A DNA stretch of 64,000 nucleotides from Pirellulaceae bacterium. Its GTDB lineage: Bacteria > Planctomycetota > Planctomycetia > Pirellulales > Pirellulaceae. The stretch lies in assembly GCA_029243025.1 (NCBI GenBank), contig JAQWSU010000006.1, positions 372,001-436,000 on the forward strand. The letters run 5' to 3'. This document shows, one piece after another, positions 17,196 to 26,721 of the stretch. The translations under genes were made by a program, and so were the position numbers. How positions within the stretch are numbered: the first letter of the stretch is position 1; the number at the start of each line of letters is the position of its first letter. A model generated the notes under the pieces. It searched no databases, was not told the origin of the DNA, and worked only from the letters and a program-made list of their open reading frames with translations.

Positions 17196-19255
17196 CGGCG
17201 AACGGCGCCGAAGACGAATCAAAAGATCCACTGCTCGAGTCTTGCTTGGAGGAAGTCCTCGGCGGCCGAACGCCCCCGGACCTCAAGCAACAGATACTCG
17301 CGCGGCATGCGGATCAAGCGAGGATCACACCGTCGGCGAATCCGGCTGCACCCCCGGTCCAATCGAAGGTGCGCAGCGTCAACGCGAACAACCGAAATCG
17401 TGTTCGAGCACTCAGTCGGTCTCAACGATTGGCGGTCATTCTGATGGTAACGACGGCCATTGGCTTGGTTGCGATCGTCGGATTCCTTAATTTCCCGACC
17501 TCTTCAACGACCGCACCACCCAACGTTGCGACTCGAAAGACCGATCCGGCTTTGACGCCACCCGAGCCAACCGATTTCATTTCTCCAATCGAACCGGCGC
17601 TTGTTGACGTATCGCCCAAGGTGTCGCCCGCACCGACAACTCCAATCGAACCCGCAGTCATCGCTTCCGCTGTCACACCACCGCAAGAAGTAGATTCCGA
17701 AACCAAAGCAGATCCCGTACGACTGGTGAGTGATGACATCGTCACTTTGATTAATGCACAAATCCAACAGGGTCAGCAAATTGCCAAGATCGAACCCGCA
17801 GCATTAATCACCGATGAGACATGGTGTCGCCGCGTCTATCAGCGTGTCTTGGGACGAACGGCCAGTGATGAAGAACTACGACGCTTCAACCGGATGACTG
17901 GCGACCGTCGACAAGCCTTGTTGCATGAATTGTTTAATGAAGAATGGTATCGCAAGGAATACGCCTCGCACTGGGCAAACATCTGGACCAATCAGTTGCT
18001 GAGCAATCCTGGCGACACCAAGAATGCCAATTCGCTCCGCGCGGGATTGCGTCGACACTTGCAAGCCACTTTCCAACAGGGACAACCCTACGATCAGTGG
18101 GCAGCGGATCTGATTAAGGCCGAAGGCAGCAATTCCGTTCAAGCGGACGACTTCAACGGCGCCACGAACTACCTGTTGGCATTTCGTGACGATCAAAAGC
18201 GTTCTCAAATTGCGGCCGAAGTCTGCCGAGTGCTTCTCGGCCAGCGGGTGGGATGTGCACAATGCCACAACAATGAACGAGACCAACAGAAGCAAGAAGA
18301 TTTCTGGGAACTCGTTGCCTTTTTCCGACAACTCAATTTTGAAGTGTTGCGACCGGGAATTGCTCGGCTGGTCGATCGCGATTTCGCCGGTGATCCGGGT
18401 GCCGAAGCCGGCGCGGTTCGTTTTCAGCGGCAAACGGATGGAAAATGGCAAGACGTGTTCCCTCGCTTCTGGGATGAAAAGGTCCTCGCTTCCGACGGAA
18501 AGCTCGCCGACGGGAATCGACGAGAAGAATTTGCCAACGCGATGGTTTCTTCGCCAATGTTTTCGGCCGCTGCGGTGAACCATGTTTGGTCACAACTTTT
18601 GGCCTTTGGTTTTAGCTCACCGGTAGATGACATGGGACATCACAATCCGGTTGCTCACCCTGAACTGCTTACTTCGCTCGCCCAACAATTCGAGCTCCAC
18701 GAGTTCGATACCTCGGAACTGATTCGTTGGATCGTCATGAGTGAACCATTCAATCGCTCACAAGTGATCACGGCAGCCAACGGCAAGGACGCGCCGCTGC
18801 TCGGTTCCACCGCCTACTTCAGCCGTTTTTATCATCGGCCCATCTTGTTCTCAGATACAATGAATGGACTCGCTGGGCTGCAAAATGGCAAAGCCCAACT
18901 GGCAATGGACCAAGTCCCCGGTATCGATGTGATGCTCAACGCGCAAATCCAGTCGCTGTTGGATAAAGAGAAACCGAGTAATCCCAAGCCCAAGAAACCG
19001 GACGCCGAGTCATTTGGCAAACAGCTCTCAACTAATCATCAACGCCTGGCAGTGAGCCTTGCCAAGAGTTCGATGTCGAGCAATCAAAAGGTAGATCATA
19101 TCTTCTTGGCCGTTCTTGGTCGTAAACCCAAGGCGATCGAGCTTGAGCAATCCGTTGCAATTTACGAAGCGGCCAAACCGTCGGAACGTGCGAGTGCCGT
19201 CGAACAACTGATCTGGGCATTGACTCGCACCAAAGAATTCGTGAGCCTCCACTAG
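17192..19255 (+). CDS. Transmembrane DUF1549/DUF1553 protein, putative sigma-factor partner
   Basis: The 687-residue product has an 80-residue N-terminal part likely in the cytoplasm, one transmembrane helix (about 80-99, LAVILMVTTAIGLVAIVGFL), a Pro/Thr-rich linker to about 180, and then DUF1549 (WCRRVYQRVLGRTASDEELRRF, GCAQCHNNERDQ near 353) and DUF1553 (AAVNHVWSQLLAFGFSSPVDDMGHHNP, ending TRTKEFVSLH). The cytoplasmic head holds LEEVLGGRTPPDLKQQIL, a motif I associate with short planctomycete anti-sigma-like heads (not verified). Overlap with the sigma gene and the topology suggest an anti-sigma or sensor role (inference). The domain pair duplicates that of the protein at 13249. Confidence 0.85.
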   Translation: MTANGAEDESKDPLLESCLEEVLGGRTPPDLKQQILARHADQARITPSANPAAPPVQSKVRSVNANNRNRVRALSRSQRLAVILMVTTAIGLVAIVGFLNFPTSSTTAPPNVATRKTDPALTPPEPTDFISPIEPALVDVSPKVSPAPTTPIEPAVIASAVTPPQEVDSETKADPVRLVSDDIVTLINAQIQQGQQIAKIEPAALITDETWCRRVYQRVLGRTASDEELRRFNRMTGDRRQALLHELFNEEWYRKEYASHWANIWTNQLLSNPGDTKNANSLRAGLRRHLQATFQQGQPYDQWAADLIKAEGSNSVQADDFNGATNYLLAFRDDQKRSQIAAEVCRVLLGQRVGCAQCHNNERDQQKQEDFWELVAFFRQLNFEVLRPGIARLVDRDFAGDPGAEAGAVRFQRQTDGKWQDVFPRFWDEKVLASDGKLADGNRREEFANAMVSSPMFSAAAVNHVWSQLLAFGFSSPVDDMGHHNPVAHPELLTSLAQQFELHEFDTSELIRWIVMSEPFNRSQVITAANGKDAPLLGSTAYFSRFYHRPILFSDTMNGLAGLQNGKAQLAMDQVPGIDVMLNAQIQSLLDKEKPSNPKPKKPDAESFGKQLSTNHQRLAVSLAKSSMSSNQKVDHIFLAVLGRKPKAIELEQSVAIYEAAKPSERASAVEQLIWALTRTKEFVSLH

Positions 19256-19306
19256 TCCTCGCCAAACGGCGATTCAGCAGCAATATCGCTTTGCTAAGCT
19301 GGCCCC

Positions 19307-20689
19307 TCAATCACTCGACTGCTGCTTCGCTTCTTCTCGCGACATCTTGCCAATCTCATTCTTCTTATCGCTGCTCGACCGTTTCTTCAAGTAGAGCTTG
19401 ATTGGCACCTCGCCGAATGACAGTTGATCCCGCAAGACTCCCAAGAGATATCGTCGATAGGAGGCGGGAAACGCGGACGGATTGTTGCACATCAGGACGA
19501 TCGTTGGAGGATGGCTACCAACTTGAGTCGCGTAATAAATTTTCGGACGTCGGTGCTGAAACAACGGCGGAGGATGATGGTCCAATGCATCTCGAATCAA
19601 ACGATTCAATTTTCCCGTCGAAATACGCGACAGGGACTGCTTGTACAGCATCTGCGAGTGATTCAAAAGCGCTTTCACGTTCTTACCAGTTTCAGCCGTA
19701 ACAAAAGCGATCGGAACGTGCCACATCGTTTGAAACGTATCGCGGAGATATGTAACCCATCTCTCAGTCGGCATTTGCGTGTGGTAGAGATCCCATTTGT
19801 TGACCACAAACACACAGGGCTTGTACTGCTCAGCGATGTAACCGGCTAACTGCTTGTCAACTTTTCCAATGCGCTGGCTCGCGTCAAAGAACAACAACAC
19901 AACATCAGCCCGCCGAATGCTGCGTTTTGCGCGATGCGTCCCATAAAAATCAATGTTCGATTTAACGCTTTTGCTTTTCCGCAAACCGGGTGTATCAATC
20001 GCAATGAATTCTTTCCCATCTAATTCAAAGCGAACGTCAACACTATCGCGAGTCGTGCCAGCTACTTCGCTTACGATCATCCGGTCAGCTTTGGCCAAAG
20101 TGTTCACAAAGGTGCTTTTGCCAACGTTCCGCCGTCCAACGATCGCCGCCTTCATGATCGGCTCGACCACGTCCTCTTTTTCTTCCAACGCGGCTGGCAA
20201 GCGTTCAATGATCATGTCAATCAACTGTTGTCGGTTGCGATTGGCACGTGTACTGCCACTCAGCAATTTCCCCCGCCCGAGTCGATAAAACTCGTCAGCT
20301 TGCGGCTCATACCGCTCAGAATCGGCCTTATTGGCGAAACAAATAATCGGTTTATCGACGTAACGCAGTCGTCGTGCTACTTCCTGATCGAGTGGTAACA
20401 GGCCCGAATGCACATCGACCACAAACAGCACCACATCGGCCGCTTCGATACCCGCCGTGATCTGACCTTCCACCTGCTGCGTTAAATTATCGGAATCCTC
20501 GATCCCCATTCCACCCGTGTCGACAATCTCGAAGAATCGCCCCTGCTCCTCCATCAGAAAGGTCATGCGGTCCCGAGTCACACCCGCCATATCATCGACA
20601 ATCGCTAAGCGGCGACGAGCCAACCAATTCAGCACGCTTGACTTGCCAACATTCGGTCGGCCCACGATAACGACTTGAGGAACCTTCAT
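19307..20689 (-). CDS. der: Ribosome-assembly GTPase Der (EngA)
   Basis: The 460-residue protein has two tandem GTPase domains and a C-terminal KH-like domain and helps mature the 50S subunit. First G domain: GRPNVGKSSVLNWL (residues 8-21), DTGGM, NKAD. Second: GRRNVGKSTFVNTL near 180, DTPGLRKSKSVK, NKWDLY. KH-like part: HHPPPLFQHRRPKIYYATQVGSHPPTIVLMCN. The frame is open 39 codons upstream, but the Met at 20689 (MKVPQVVIVGRPNVGK) is the family start. It converges on the DUF1549 gene at 19255. Confidence 0.96.
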   Translation of the reverse strand: MKVPQVVIVGRPNVGKSSVLNWLARRRLAIVDDMAGVTRDRMTFLMEEQGRFFEIVDTGGMGIEDSDNLTQQVEGQITAGIEAADVVLFVVDVHSGLLPLDQEVARRLRYVDKPIICFANKADSERYEPQADEFYRLGRGKLLSGSTRANRNRQQLIDMIIERLPAALEEKEDVVEPIMKAAIVGRRNVGKSTFVNTLAKADRMIVSEVAGTTRDSVDVRFELDGKEFIAIDTPGLRKSKSVKSNIDFYGTHRAKRSIRRADVVLLFFDASQRIGKVDKQLAGYIAEQYKPCVFVVNKWDLYHTQMPTERWVTYLRDTFQTMWHVPIAFVTAETGKNVKALLNHSQMLYKQSLSRISTGKLNRLIRDALDHHPPPLFQHRRPKIYYATQVGSHPPTIVLMCNNPSAFPASYRRYLLGVLRDQLSFGEVPIKLYLKKRSSSDKKNEIGKMSREEAKQQSSD

Positions 20690-21020
20690 GACAAGATTTG
20701 TCACCAGCGAAGAGGAATTACGAAAATCAGAACGAGCTGGCAGATCCGAGCCGGCTAGACGTACCAAGCGGCCCGTTGCAAAGACCAATACGCGTACACG
20801 ATCCATTGATCATAGAGCATCCGGCAAGGCAGGAAAAGACGCTCCCGACGCTTATCTGAGCGGATCGACCGCATTCGGACAGGCCCATCAGCACATACGA
20901 AGCTCATTCTGGCCAATTGCGTTCCTCGCGAAGTCGTCGTATCGTACAGACCTATAGCAGATCTGCAGGCGAGAGAATTCAACGAGACCGCTTTGGGATT
21001 TCAGCGACGGATGCACCCCC
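20690..21020. other. Divergent intergenic stretch, nothing recognised
   Basis: It separates der (minus) and the uracil-DNA glycosylase (plus) and must hold both promoters. I could not point to boxes with confidence. Confidence 0.45.
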
Positions 21021-21818
21021 ATGGACGAATCAGATCAACTGCGTTTACGTCGCATCGCCCGGCAACGGCTCGAAAGCTTGCAGCGCTCCGGGATTCAACA
21101 CATTCTTCGCCATCCACTTTCTGAAACTGAACAAGCAGCCACAGCGACCAAGCCCCCCCAGGACACCGATCACCAACCCCAGTCGGTCCCCTCCATCGAT
21201 TCCGGTTCAACGACCGAACCGCGAGAGTCCCCCGTGCTGACACTTTCAGAGCGCCAATCTCGACTACAAAAGATGGGTAAGAAGGTCTCCTCGTGCGAGC
21301 TCTGTCCCGAGTTAGTGGCGCACCGAACCCAAACGGTATTTGGTGTGGGTAACCCCAAAGCGCGTCTCTGTTTTTTTGGCGAGGCTCCCGGCGCCGATGA
21401 GGACCAACAAGGCGAACCTTTCGTTGGGCGTGCCGGTCAATTGCTGGACAAGATCATCGAAGCCTGCACGCTGCATCGCGATGACGTTTACATTTTGAAT
21501 GTACTCAAATGTCGCCCACCAGGTAATCGAAATCCAAGCCCCGAGGAGACACAAAATTGCCGGCCGTTCTTCGAAAAGCAGCTGGAGATCATTCGACCAG
21601 AGTTCATCTGTTGTCTTGGATCGGTTGCCGCCACAACGCTGTTAGAGACAAAGCTTTCGATCGGAAAACTGCGTGGCGAGTTGCATGAGTGGCGTTGGGC
21701 CAAAGTATTGGCAACTTACCACCCGGCCTATCTGCTGCGAAATCCCAACGCCAAACGGGACGTCTGGAATGACATGCAGATCTTGCTCAAAGAGATGGGT
21801 ATCAAGGTCAAGAAATAG
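21021..21818 (+). CDS. Family 4 uracil-DNA glycosylase (Fe-S type)
   Basis: This repair enzyme removes uracil from DNA. The 265 residues begin with a polar, poorly ordered 75-residue extension, then the UDG4 core: CELC near 92-95 and two further Cys (LKCRPPGNRNPSPEETQNCRPF) that would ligate a 4Fe-4S cluster. GEAPGADEDQQGEPFVGRAGQLLD forms the active-site loop, and HPAYLLRNP is the DNA-binding motif near the end. All family signatures are intact. It converges with the kinase gene, with a six-base gap. Confidence 0.93.
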   Translation: MDESDQLRLRRIARQRLESLQRSGIQHILRHPLSETEQAATATKPPQDTDHQPQSVPSIDSGSTTEPRESPVLTLSERQSRLQKMGKKVSSCELCPELVAHRTQTVFGVGNPKARLCFFGEAPGADEDQQGEPFVGRAGQLLDKIIEACTLHRDDVYILNVLKCRPPGNRNPSPEETQNCRPFFEKQLEIIRPEFICCLGSVAATTLLETKLSIGKLRGELHEWRWAKVLATYHPAYLLRNPNAKRDVWNDMQILLKEMGIKVKK

Positions 21819-21824
21819 ACCTCA

Positions 21825-23258
21825 CTAGCTCAATAGTTTCTTCAGCACGCCGCGAAATTGCTTCATCTTCAGCGGCATTTTTGCAACCACTCGATGATCA
21901 TCGAGCAGGGCTTTTTGAGCGAGTGCTTTTTGATTTTCTGCCAGCAACAGAATGGCCGGTATCTCTTTCGTCTGGTTCATCTGGCTAAAACGATTAAAGA
22001 TCTCGACCCCCGCCTTGCCCAGACTATGGCAGCCAAACACGATGCAATCTGCCACGTGTTCCTGGGTGTCACATCGTTCCAAAGCCCGATTCGGATCACT
22101 GATAACCAATACGCGATAACCCACCTTCTTCAGTCCCTGACGGAACACGTTTTGCATGTCACTGTTGGAATCGATGATCATCACGGTCTTGTCCCTGCCC
22201 TCATCGGTCACCGAAGTTCCCTGAGCATCATCCGTCGATTTGAGGCGTCGAGTCGTCATCCGCAGATCTGCCAACAATTCAGCCGGCGTCTGGTAACGAC
22301 GAGTAACGTTCAGCTCCATCGCCTTCTTGACGACCATCGCCACGCGATGTGGCAACTCAGGCTCCAACTCCTCAATCGGCTTGATGGCTTCAAATCGACT
22401 CTTGCTCAATCGCTGACTACGATCCTTTGTTTCCACCAGCGGAGCTTGACCGGTCAGCATGTGATAGAACATGCAGCCCGTGAAGTAGATATCACTACGC
22501 AGATCATCTTTCCGCACCCCGGTCGAGCGCTCGAGACCCGCATAATCGATTGTGCGAGGGTTCACAGCGTCCGATGATTCATCATCCAAGCCACTAATGG
22601 CCGCCAAACCAAAGTCAACCAATTGGGCTCGGCCTGTACTCGACATCAGCACATTGGATAACTTCAAATCACGGTGACGAATCCCAAACTCCGCAGCGTA
22701 AGTCAGTCCCGCCGCAATGTCGGTTGTGAATTTCAAGCCCTCTTCCACACTCAGCTTTTTTCGGACTCGAACAAACTCTCGCAGATTGCGGCCCTCAATA
22801 AAGTCCATCACCATGAAATGGCTTTTCTTGCTGGAATGAACTTCATAGATCGGAACAATATTCGGATGGCGAAGCTTCGCTCCCATCTCGCCTTCCCGAA
22901 TAAACTGCTCGCAGGTGACCGGGTCATCGCTGAAACGTTTTCGCAACACCTTGACGGCGACAACTTTCCCCGTATCCTTTTGCACCGCCCGATAAACGCG
23001 AGCGAAGGAGCCCGTCCCGACCAGATAGAGGACTTTATAATCACCGTGAAAGAAGCCGGCTTTCTCGCCTCGGGTCAGCCGATCAACTTGGTAGTTTGTG
23101 AGAAGCCCCCGGCGCACCAACACCCGTTGCATATCGGTCGCCGATACGTTTCGCGAACCTAGTTCCGCCCACACCGACTCAACCTGGCGCTGATCCAGCA
23201 GGTTTAAGTCATACGCGCGGCGAGCGAACTCTTCAGCCGATTTCTCGACCATCGACAT
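21825..23258 (-). CDS. Ser/Thr protein kinase fused to a degenerate receiver domain
   Basis: The 477-residue protein has an 80-residue helical N-terminus, a Hanks-type kinase domain (about 75-340) and a receiver-like domain (about 357-477). Kinase landmarks are GTGSFARVY, VAVK (Lys103), HRDLKLSN (195-202) and DFGLA (215-219), all intact. In the receiver-like part the acidic pocket survives partly (MIIDSNSD) and so does the Lys (VVAKMP). However, the phospho-acceptor Asp after beta-3 is Gly (IVFGCHSLGKAG), so it should not be phosphorylated in the usual way. No transmembrane segment was seen; the enzyme is cytoplasmic. Other starts are a TTG at 23282 and an ATG at 23252. Confidence 0.9.
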   Translation of the reverse strand: MSMVEKSAEEFARRAYDLNLLDQRQVESVWAELGSRNVSATDMQRVLVRRGLLTNYQVDRLTRGEKAGFFHGDYKVLYLVGTGSFARVYRAVQKDTGKVVAVKVLRKRFSDDPVTCEQFIREGEMGAKLRHPNIVPIYEVHSSKKSHFMVMDFIEGRNLREFVRVRKKLSVEEGLKFTTDIAAGLTYAAEFGIRHRDLKLSNVLMSSTGRAQLVDFGLAAISGLDDESSDAVNPRTIDYAGLERSTGVRKDDLRSDIYFTGCMFYHMLTGQAPLVETKDRSQRLSKSRFEAIKPIEELEPELPHRVAMVVKKAMELNVTRRYQTPAELLADLRMTTRRLKSTDDAQGTSVTDEGRDKTVMIIDSNSDMQNVFRQGLKKVGYRVLVISDPNRALERCDTQEHVADCIVFGCHSLGKAGVEIFNRFSQMNQTKEIPAILLLAENQKALAQKALLDDHRVVAKMPLKMKQFRGVLKKLLS

Positions 23259-23403
23259 GGGGCAACTTTCGTGGCGGAGCAAACGCCATTGGGAGGGAAT
23301 CGTCTAACCTCTTCTGGAACCCTATCTTATGCGATTTCTAAGAGCGTGGCAACGAAGCTGTTCAACGGTTACCGAGCTCAATCCCGCTGATGCGTTCAGA
23401 AAC

Positions 23404-23691
23404 TTAGATCTCGTTACCCCCATCAAGCGATTCGCGATAATGATTCCGCTCCTGACGAGTCGCCTCCAGGTCGAACAGCAAATACTTCATATCTAATCGC
23501 AGCTGGCTGATTGCCTCTTGAACGAGTGCCAGAATCCGCTGGCGGCGACGCGTGCTATCGACCACCCGCTGGTAAGCCGGCTCAATCACTTTTCGATGTT
23601 CAGGCGGAAGTGCTGCGATGACTGTCGCTAAATCCGAAACATCTTTGGGAAGCGGCTGGTTCTTGGTACGAGCAAGGCGGGAATGATTCAT
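23404..23691 (-). CDS. Small helical protein, conserved-looking, unknown function
   Basis: The 95-residue product is rich in charged helices. DLATVIAALPPEHRKVIEPAYQRVVDSTRRRQRILALVQEAISQLRLDMKYLLFDLEATRQERNHYRESL reads as a continuous coiled-coil-like helix in its second half. I recall similar RLDMKYLLFDLEATR segments in planctomycete hypothetical proteins but cannot confirm this. There is no signal or membrane segment. It lies upstream of the kinase gene on the same strand with a 145-base gap, so co-transcription is possible. Confidence 0.65.
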   Translation of the reverse strand: MNHSRLARTKNQPLPKDVSDLATVIAALPPEHRKVIEPAYQRVVDSTRRRQRILALVQEAISQLRLDMKYLLFDLEATRQERNHYRESLDGGNEI

Positions 23692-24070
23692 AGATGCCGA
23701 TCTCCGAGTCACGATTGGTTTTGTCGGAGCGGATACAAAGCACGGACTGTGCCAACGCGAATTGGCCTTCGCAAAAATAGACGCAAGTTGTTTTCATGAA
23801 ATGACTTAAGTTTTTTCAAACTCCCCCACCATTCGCTCCCAGCCGTCGCGAAAATACCTCATTTGGTCTGGAAGAAAATCGCAACTACATGTATACGCGA
23901 GAGTTACGCCAAGATGGCCATATCAAAACGTGTTGACAAGAAACCACGGTGGTTCAACAAGCGACCCAAACTCGGCGTTTTTCGATCACCTTTGACGCCC
24001 GGATAGCGCTGTCACAACCTGACGGCGAGCGATGATGTTGCGAATGTTAAACCATTGTCCAGGACAGTCG
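23692..24070. other. Divergent intergenic stretch
   Basis: No gene is supported. A TTGACA hexamer at 23933-23938 abuts a perfect inverted repeat AACCAC-G-GTGGTT (23942-23954), which could be an operator overlapping a promoter of the large secreted protein; no -10 box at the right spacing was found. Confidence 0.4.
23942..23954. promoter_or_regulatory. Palindrome next to a -35-like hexamer
   Basis: AACCAC and GTGGTT are perfect complements around a central G, four bases after TTGACA. The position about 120 bases before the start at 24071 fits a regulator site, but no regulator is known. Confidence 0.3.
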
Positions 24071-26668
24071 ATGTCACGGACCCTTTCCCCGCACAGCGAA
24101 TTTGTCTGCCGAGCATGGCTGGTCTGCAGCCTGATTGCTTATTTTGGACAGGCCGCAACCCTGGCATCCAGCCCGACAACCAACTGGACGATTACTCGCG
24201 CCGATTGCCAGTACACTGTTCAAGACCATGAACTGACCGAAGTGGCTGGTCGGAGCTCCGCACCAGCAGAATACTTCAGACTCAAAGCCGGCAACGGCAC
24301 GCACATTTTTCTGGAACGTCCGGTAGACCGTTCGTTGGTGATTGACGATCTGGTGGCCGGCGTCTGGGTTCGTTCCAATCGCCAACAATTGCAGATTTTT
24401 GGCCAAGTCGTCTTACCCAAAACAGAAGACCCCTCCACCAACGCTGCCGCAAGAATTCGCTTGGCCGGGGAACTGTATGAATCACCGGGTGGCTGGCAAC
24501 AACTCAACGTTTCCAATCTGCCTGCCTTGTTGGAACGGCAACTTCCAATTTTGCGTGCCAAATTAAAAACACCGGTCGACGCGCGAGGCGCTTATCTTGA
24601 GTCTTTGGTCATCAACGCCTTTGGAGGACCTGGAACAACACGACTTTGGCTTGATGAAATTGAAATGCGTGGCAGCGTGAATGTTCAATCGGACCTGCCG
24701 CGACTCAAGCCTCCTAAACCAAAGCGTAACGTAAGGCAAACGGGACCACGACTTCAAGTCTCGAAGCTTACAGTCAACGGGCGTCCTTTTTTTCCTCGGA
24801 TCGTCGATCACCACGGTGAATCTTTCGAACTGTTGAAACAATTGGGATTTAATACCATCGCGTTGAAAGCTCTGCCGTCCCAACAGCAACAAAACGAAGC
24901 GCAACGGTTGAAGCTGAAGCTGATCTGCCCTCCTCCGGAACAGATCGATTCAAAGACGGACTTCCCCCCCGTGATTGCCTGGCATCTGGGTGACGATATT
25001 TCTGGAGCCATTGGGATTCGCAGCCGGGTCGATAGCATTCGGCAGCATGATCCTCGCGCGCGTCTGATTATTGCAGGTGCGGCGGAACGCCAATGGGCCA
25101 CCAGCCGGCAGGTCGATGTATTGCTGCGTAATCGATATCCCATCGGGACCAGTTTCCAGTTGTCCGAATACGACGAATGGCTCCACCAAACAACTCGTCT
25201 AGCGCGACCGGGGACACCCTTTTGGAGTTCGATTCAAACGGAGTTACCTCAAATCGTCTTGGATCAAACTCGCTCGTTGGCAGCGCAGACCATGCAGTTA
25301 TCGCGTCGCGTTGAGATGGAGCAAATGCGTCAGCTCTGTTTGTCTTCTATCTCAGCCGGATCACGAGGCCTTTGGTTTCGTACGTTTTCCCGGCTGGATT
25401 TGGATCGGGCCGATTCACAGCGAGCGCGTCAGATGCTGGAGCGTTTGAATATCGAATTATTATTACTGTCCCCTTGGGTCATGGGTGGAAAACGGGTGGG
25501 AACGGTGCCCTCTCAGAATCCATCCCGACAAATGGTCACGTTGGCGACGGAGCGTTCCAGGTTGCTGATCACAACCTCGGCGGTGAAGGACAGTCAGTTT
25601 GTAGGAATGGCACCTTATGGTGCCGATACGATTTTGGTGGCGGGTGCACCCGATTCCATCGACGTCTATCTGCTTACACCGATCGGATTGCGCCCGGTCC
25701 GCCATCGGCGGATAAGTGGTGGAGTTCAAATCGACCTGAGCGAAAGTTCCGCCGACTCGATGATTTTGATGACCGAGGATCCGCTCGTCGTATCCCACGT
25801 CAACGGACTGGTGAAGCAGAAGCGGAATCGAGCGGCAATCCTCGAATATCAAATCGCACGAGACCAATTACAGATGCTTCGCGATATCCTGAGCGACGAC
25901 GAGCAACAAGAACACACGCGTGACTTCGCCGAAGCCAAGGCAAGCCTGCAGGTATGCCAGAGGCTGCTGGAGTCGGGTGACGTAACCGACGTCTACCGAT
26001 TTGCCAGACAAGCAGCCCGTGCATCCGCTCAAGTGCGTTTCCGCGTGTGGCAACAGGCGACCGCCCACCAAGCCCATCCCTTGAGTCACCCTGCGGGTAG
26101 CGCCTTTCATTTGGTGACCCGTAAAACGAGCTCTGATTTCCACCTCGTGGAGCCCGAGGCGTGGCCGGGTGGCGATTGCGAAGATTTGGAACAGATGATC
26201 CAGCTTGGCTGGCGGCAGTTTCAAACCTCGCCTGACGACCTCAAAACCTACATCGCTCTGTCCCCCAACCAACCGCGCACGGGCGAACACAGTTTGCGAC
26301 TGCGCGTTGACGCACTCTCGGAACAAGCGGCCTCCAGCATCGTGGAAGCACCACCCGTCTGGGTCAACTCAGCACCCATTACCGTTCACCCCGGCCAACG
26401 CCTTTTGATTTCTGGCTGGATTCGCATTGACGAACGAATTCGCGGGAGTGGCGATGGATTTGTGATTCGTGATTCCATTGGAGGACCTGCTCTGGCGCAG
26501 CGTTTTCAACGGACGAAGGGCTGGCAACGTTTCGAGATGATTCGAGCTGCTGATCAGCGGGATCATCTGACGCTCACCTTTGCCCTTTCGGGCTTGGGAG
26601 AGGTTTGGTTGGACGATCTCCAAATCACCCGATTGCTGGACAAGCGACGGTTAGTTTCTCAGAATTGA
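24071..26668 (+). CDS. Large secreted protein, possible glycoside-hydrolase-like barrel
   Basis: The 865-residue product has a signal peptide (CRAWLVCSLIAYFGQAATLASS). Residues 40-220 look like a carbohydrate-binding type beta sandwich ending in TTRLWLDEIEMRG. Residues 240-460 have alternating strands reminiscent of a TIM barrel (FFPRIVDHHGESFELLKQLGFNTIALKAL, IAWHLGDD, WSSIQTELPQ, GSRGLWFRTF). The last 150 residues again form a sandwich ending LGEVWLDDLQITRL. Catalytic acids could not be assigned. The ATG at 24071 has AGGA nearby; an ATG at 24032 would add 13 residues. No family name is claimed. Confidence 0.75.
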   Translation: MSRTLSPHSEFVCRAWLVCSLIAYFGQAATLASSPTTNWTITRADCQYTVQDHELTEVAGRSSAPAEYFRLKAGNGTHIFLERPVDRSLVIDDLVAGVWVRSNRQQLQIFGQVVLPKTEDPSTNAAARIRLAGELYESPGGWQQLNVSNLPALLERQLPILRAKLKTPVDARGAYLESLVINAFGGPGTTRLWLDEIEMRGSVNVQSDLPRLKPPKPKRNVRQTGPRLQVSKLTVNGRPFFPRIVDHHGESFELLKQLGFNTIALKALPSQQQQNEAQRLKLKLICPPPEQIDSKTDFPPVIAWHLGDDISGAIGIRSRVDSIRQHDPRARLIIAGAAERQWATSRQVDVLLRNRYPIGTSFQLSEYDEWLHQTTRLARPGTPFWSSIQTELPQIVLDQTRSLAAQTMQLSRRVEMEQMRQLCLSSISAGSRGLWFRTFSRLDLDRADSQRARQMLERLNIELLLLSPWVMGGKRVGTVPSQNPSRQMVTLATERSRLLITTSAVKDSQFVGMAPYGADTILVAGAPDSIDVYLLTPIGLRPVRHRRISGGVQIDLSESSADSMILMTEDPLVVSHVNGLVKQKRNRAAILEYQIARDQLQMLRDILSDDEQQEHTRDFAEAKASLQVCQRLLESGDVTDVYRFARQAARASAQVRFRVWQQATAHQAHPLSHPAGSAFHLVTRKTSSDFHLVEPEAWPGGDCEDLEQMIQLGWRQFQTSPDDLKTYIALSPNQPRTGEHSLRLRVDALSEQAASSIVEAPPVWVNSAPITVHPGQRLLISGWIRIDERIRGSGDGFVIRDSIGGPALAQRFQRTKGWQRFEMIRAADQRDHLTLTFALSGLGEVWLDDLQITRLLDKRRLVSQN

Positions 26669-26721
26669 GCCAAGACGGTTTTCATTGGCCGATCTGAGAA
26701 AGATCAAATCTTCCGTGCGGA

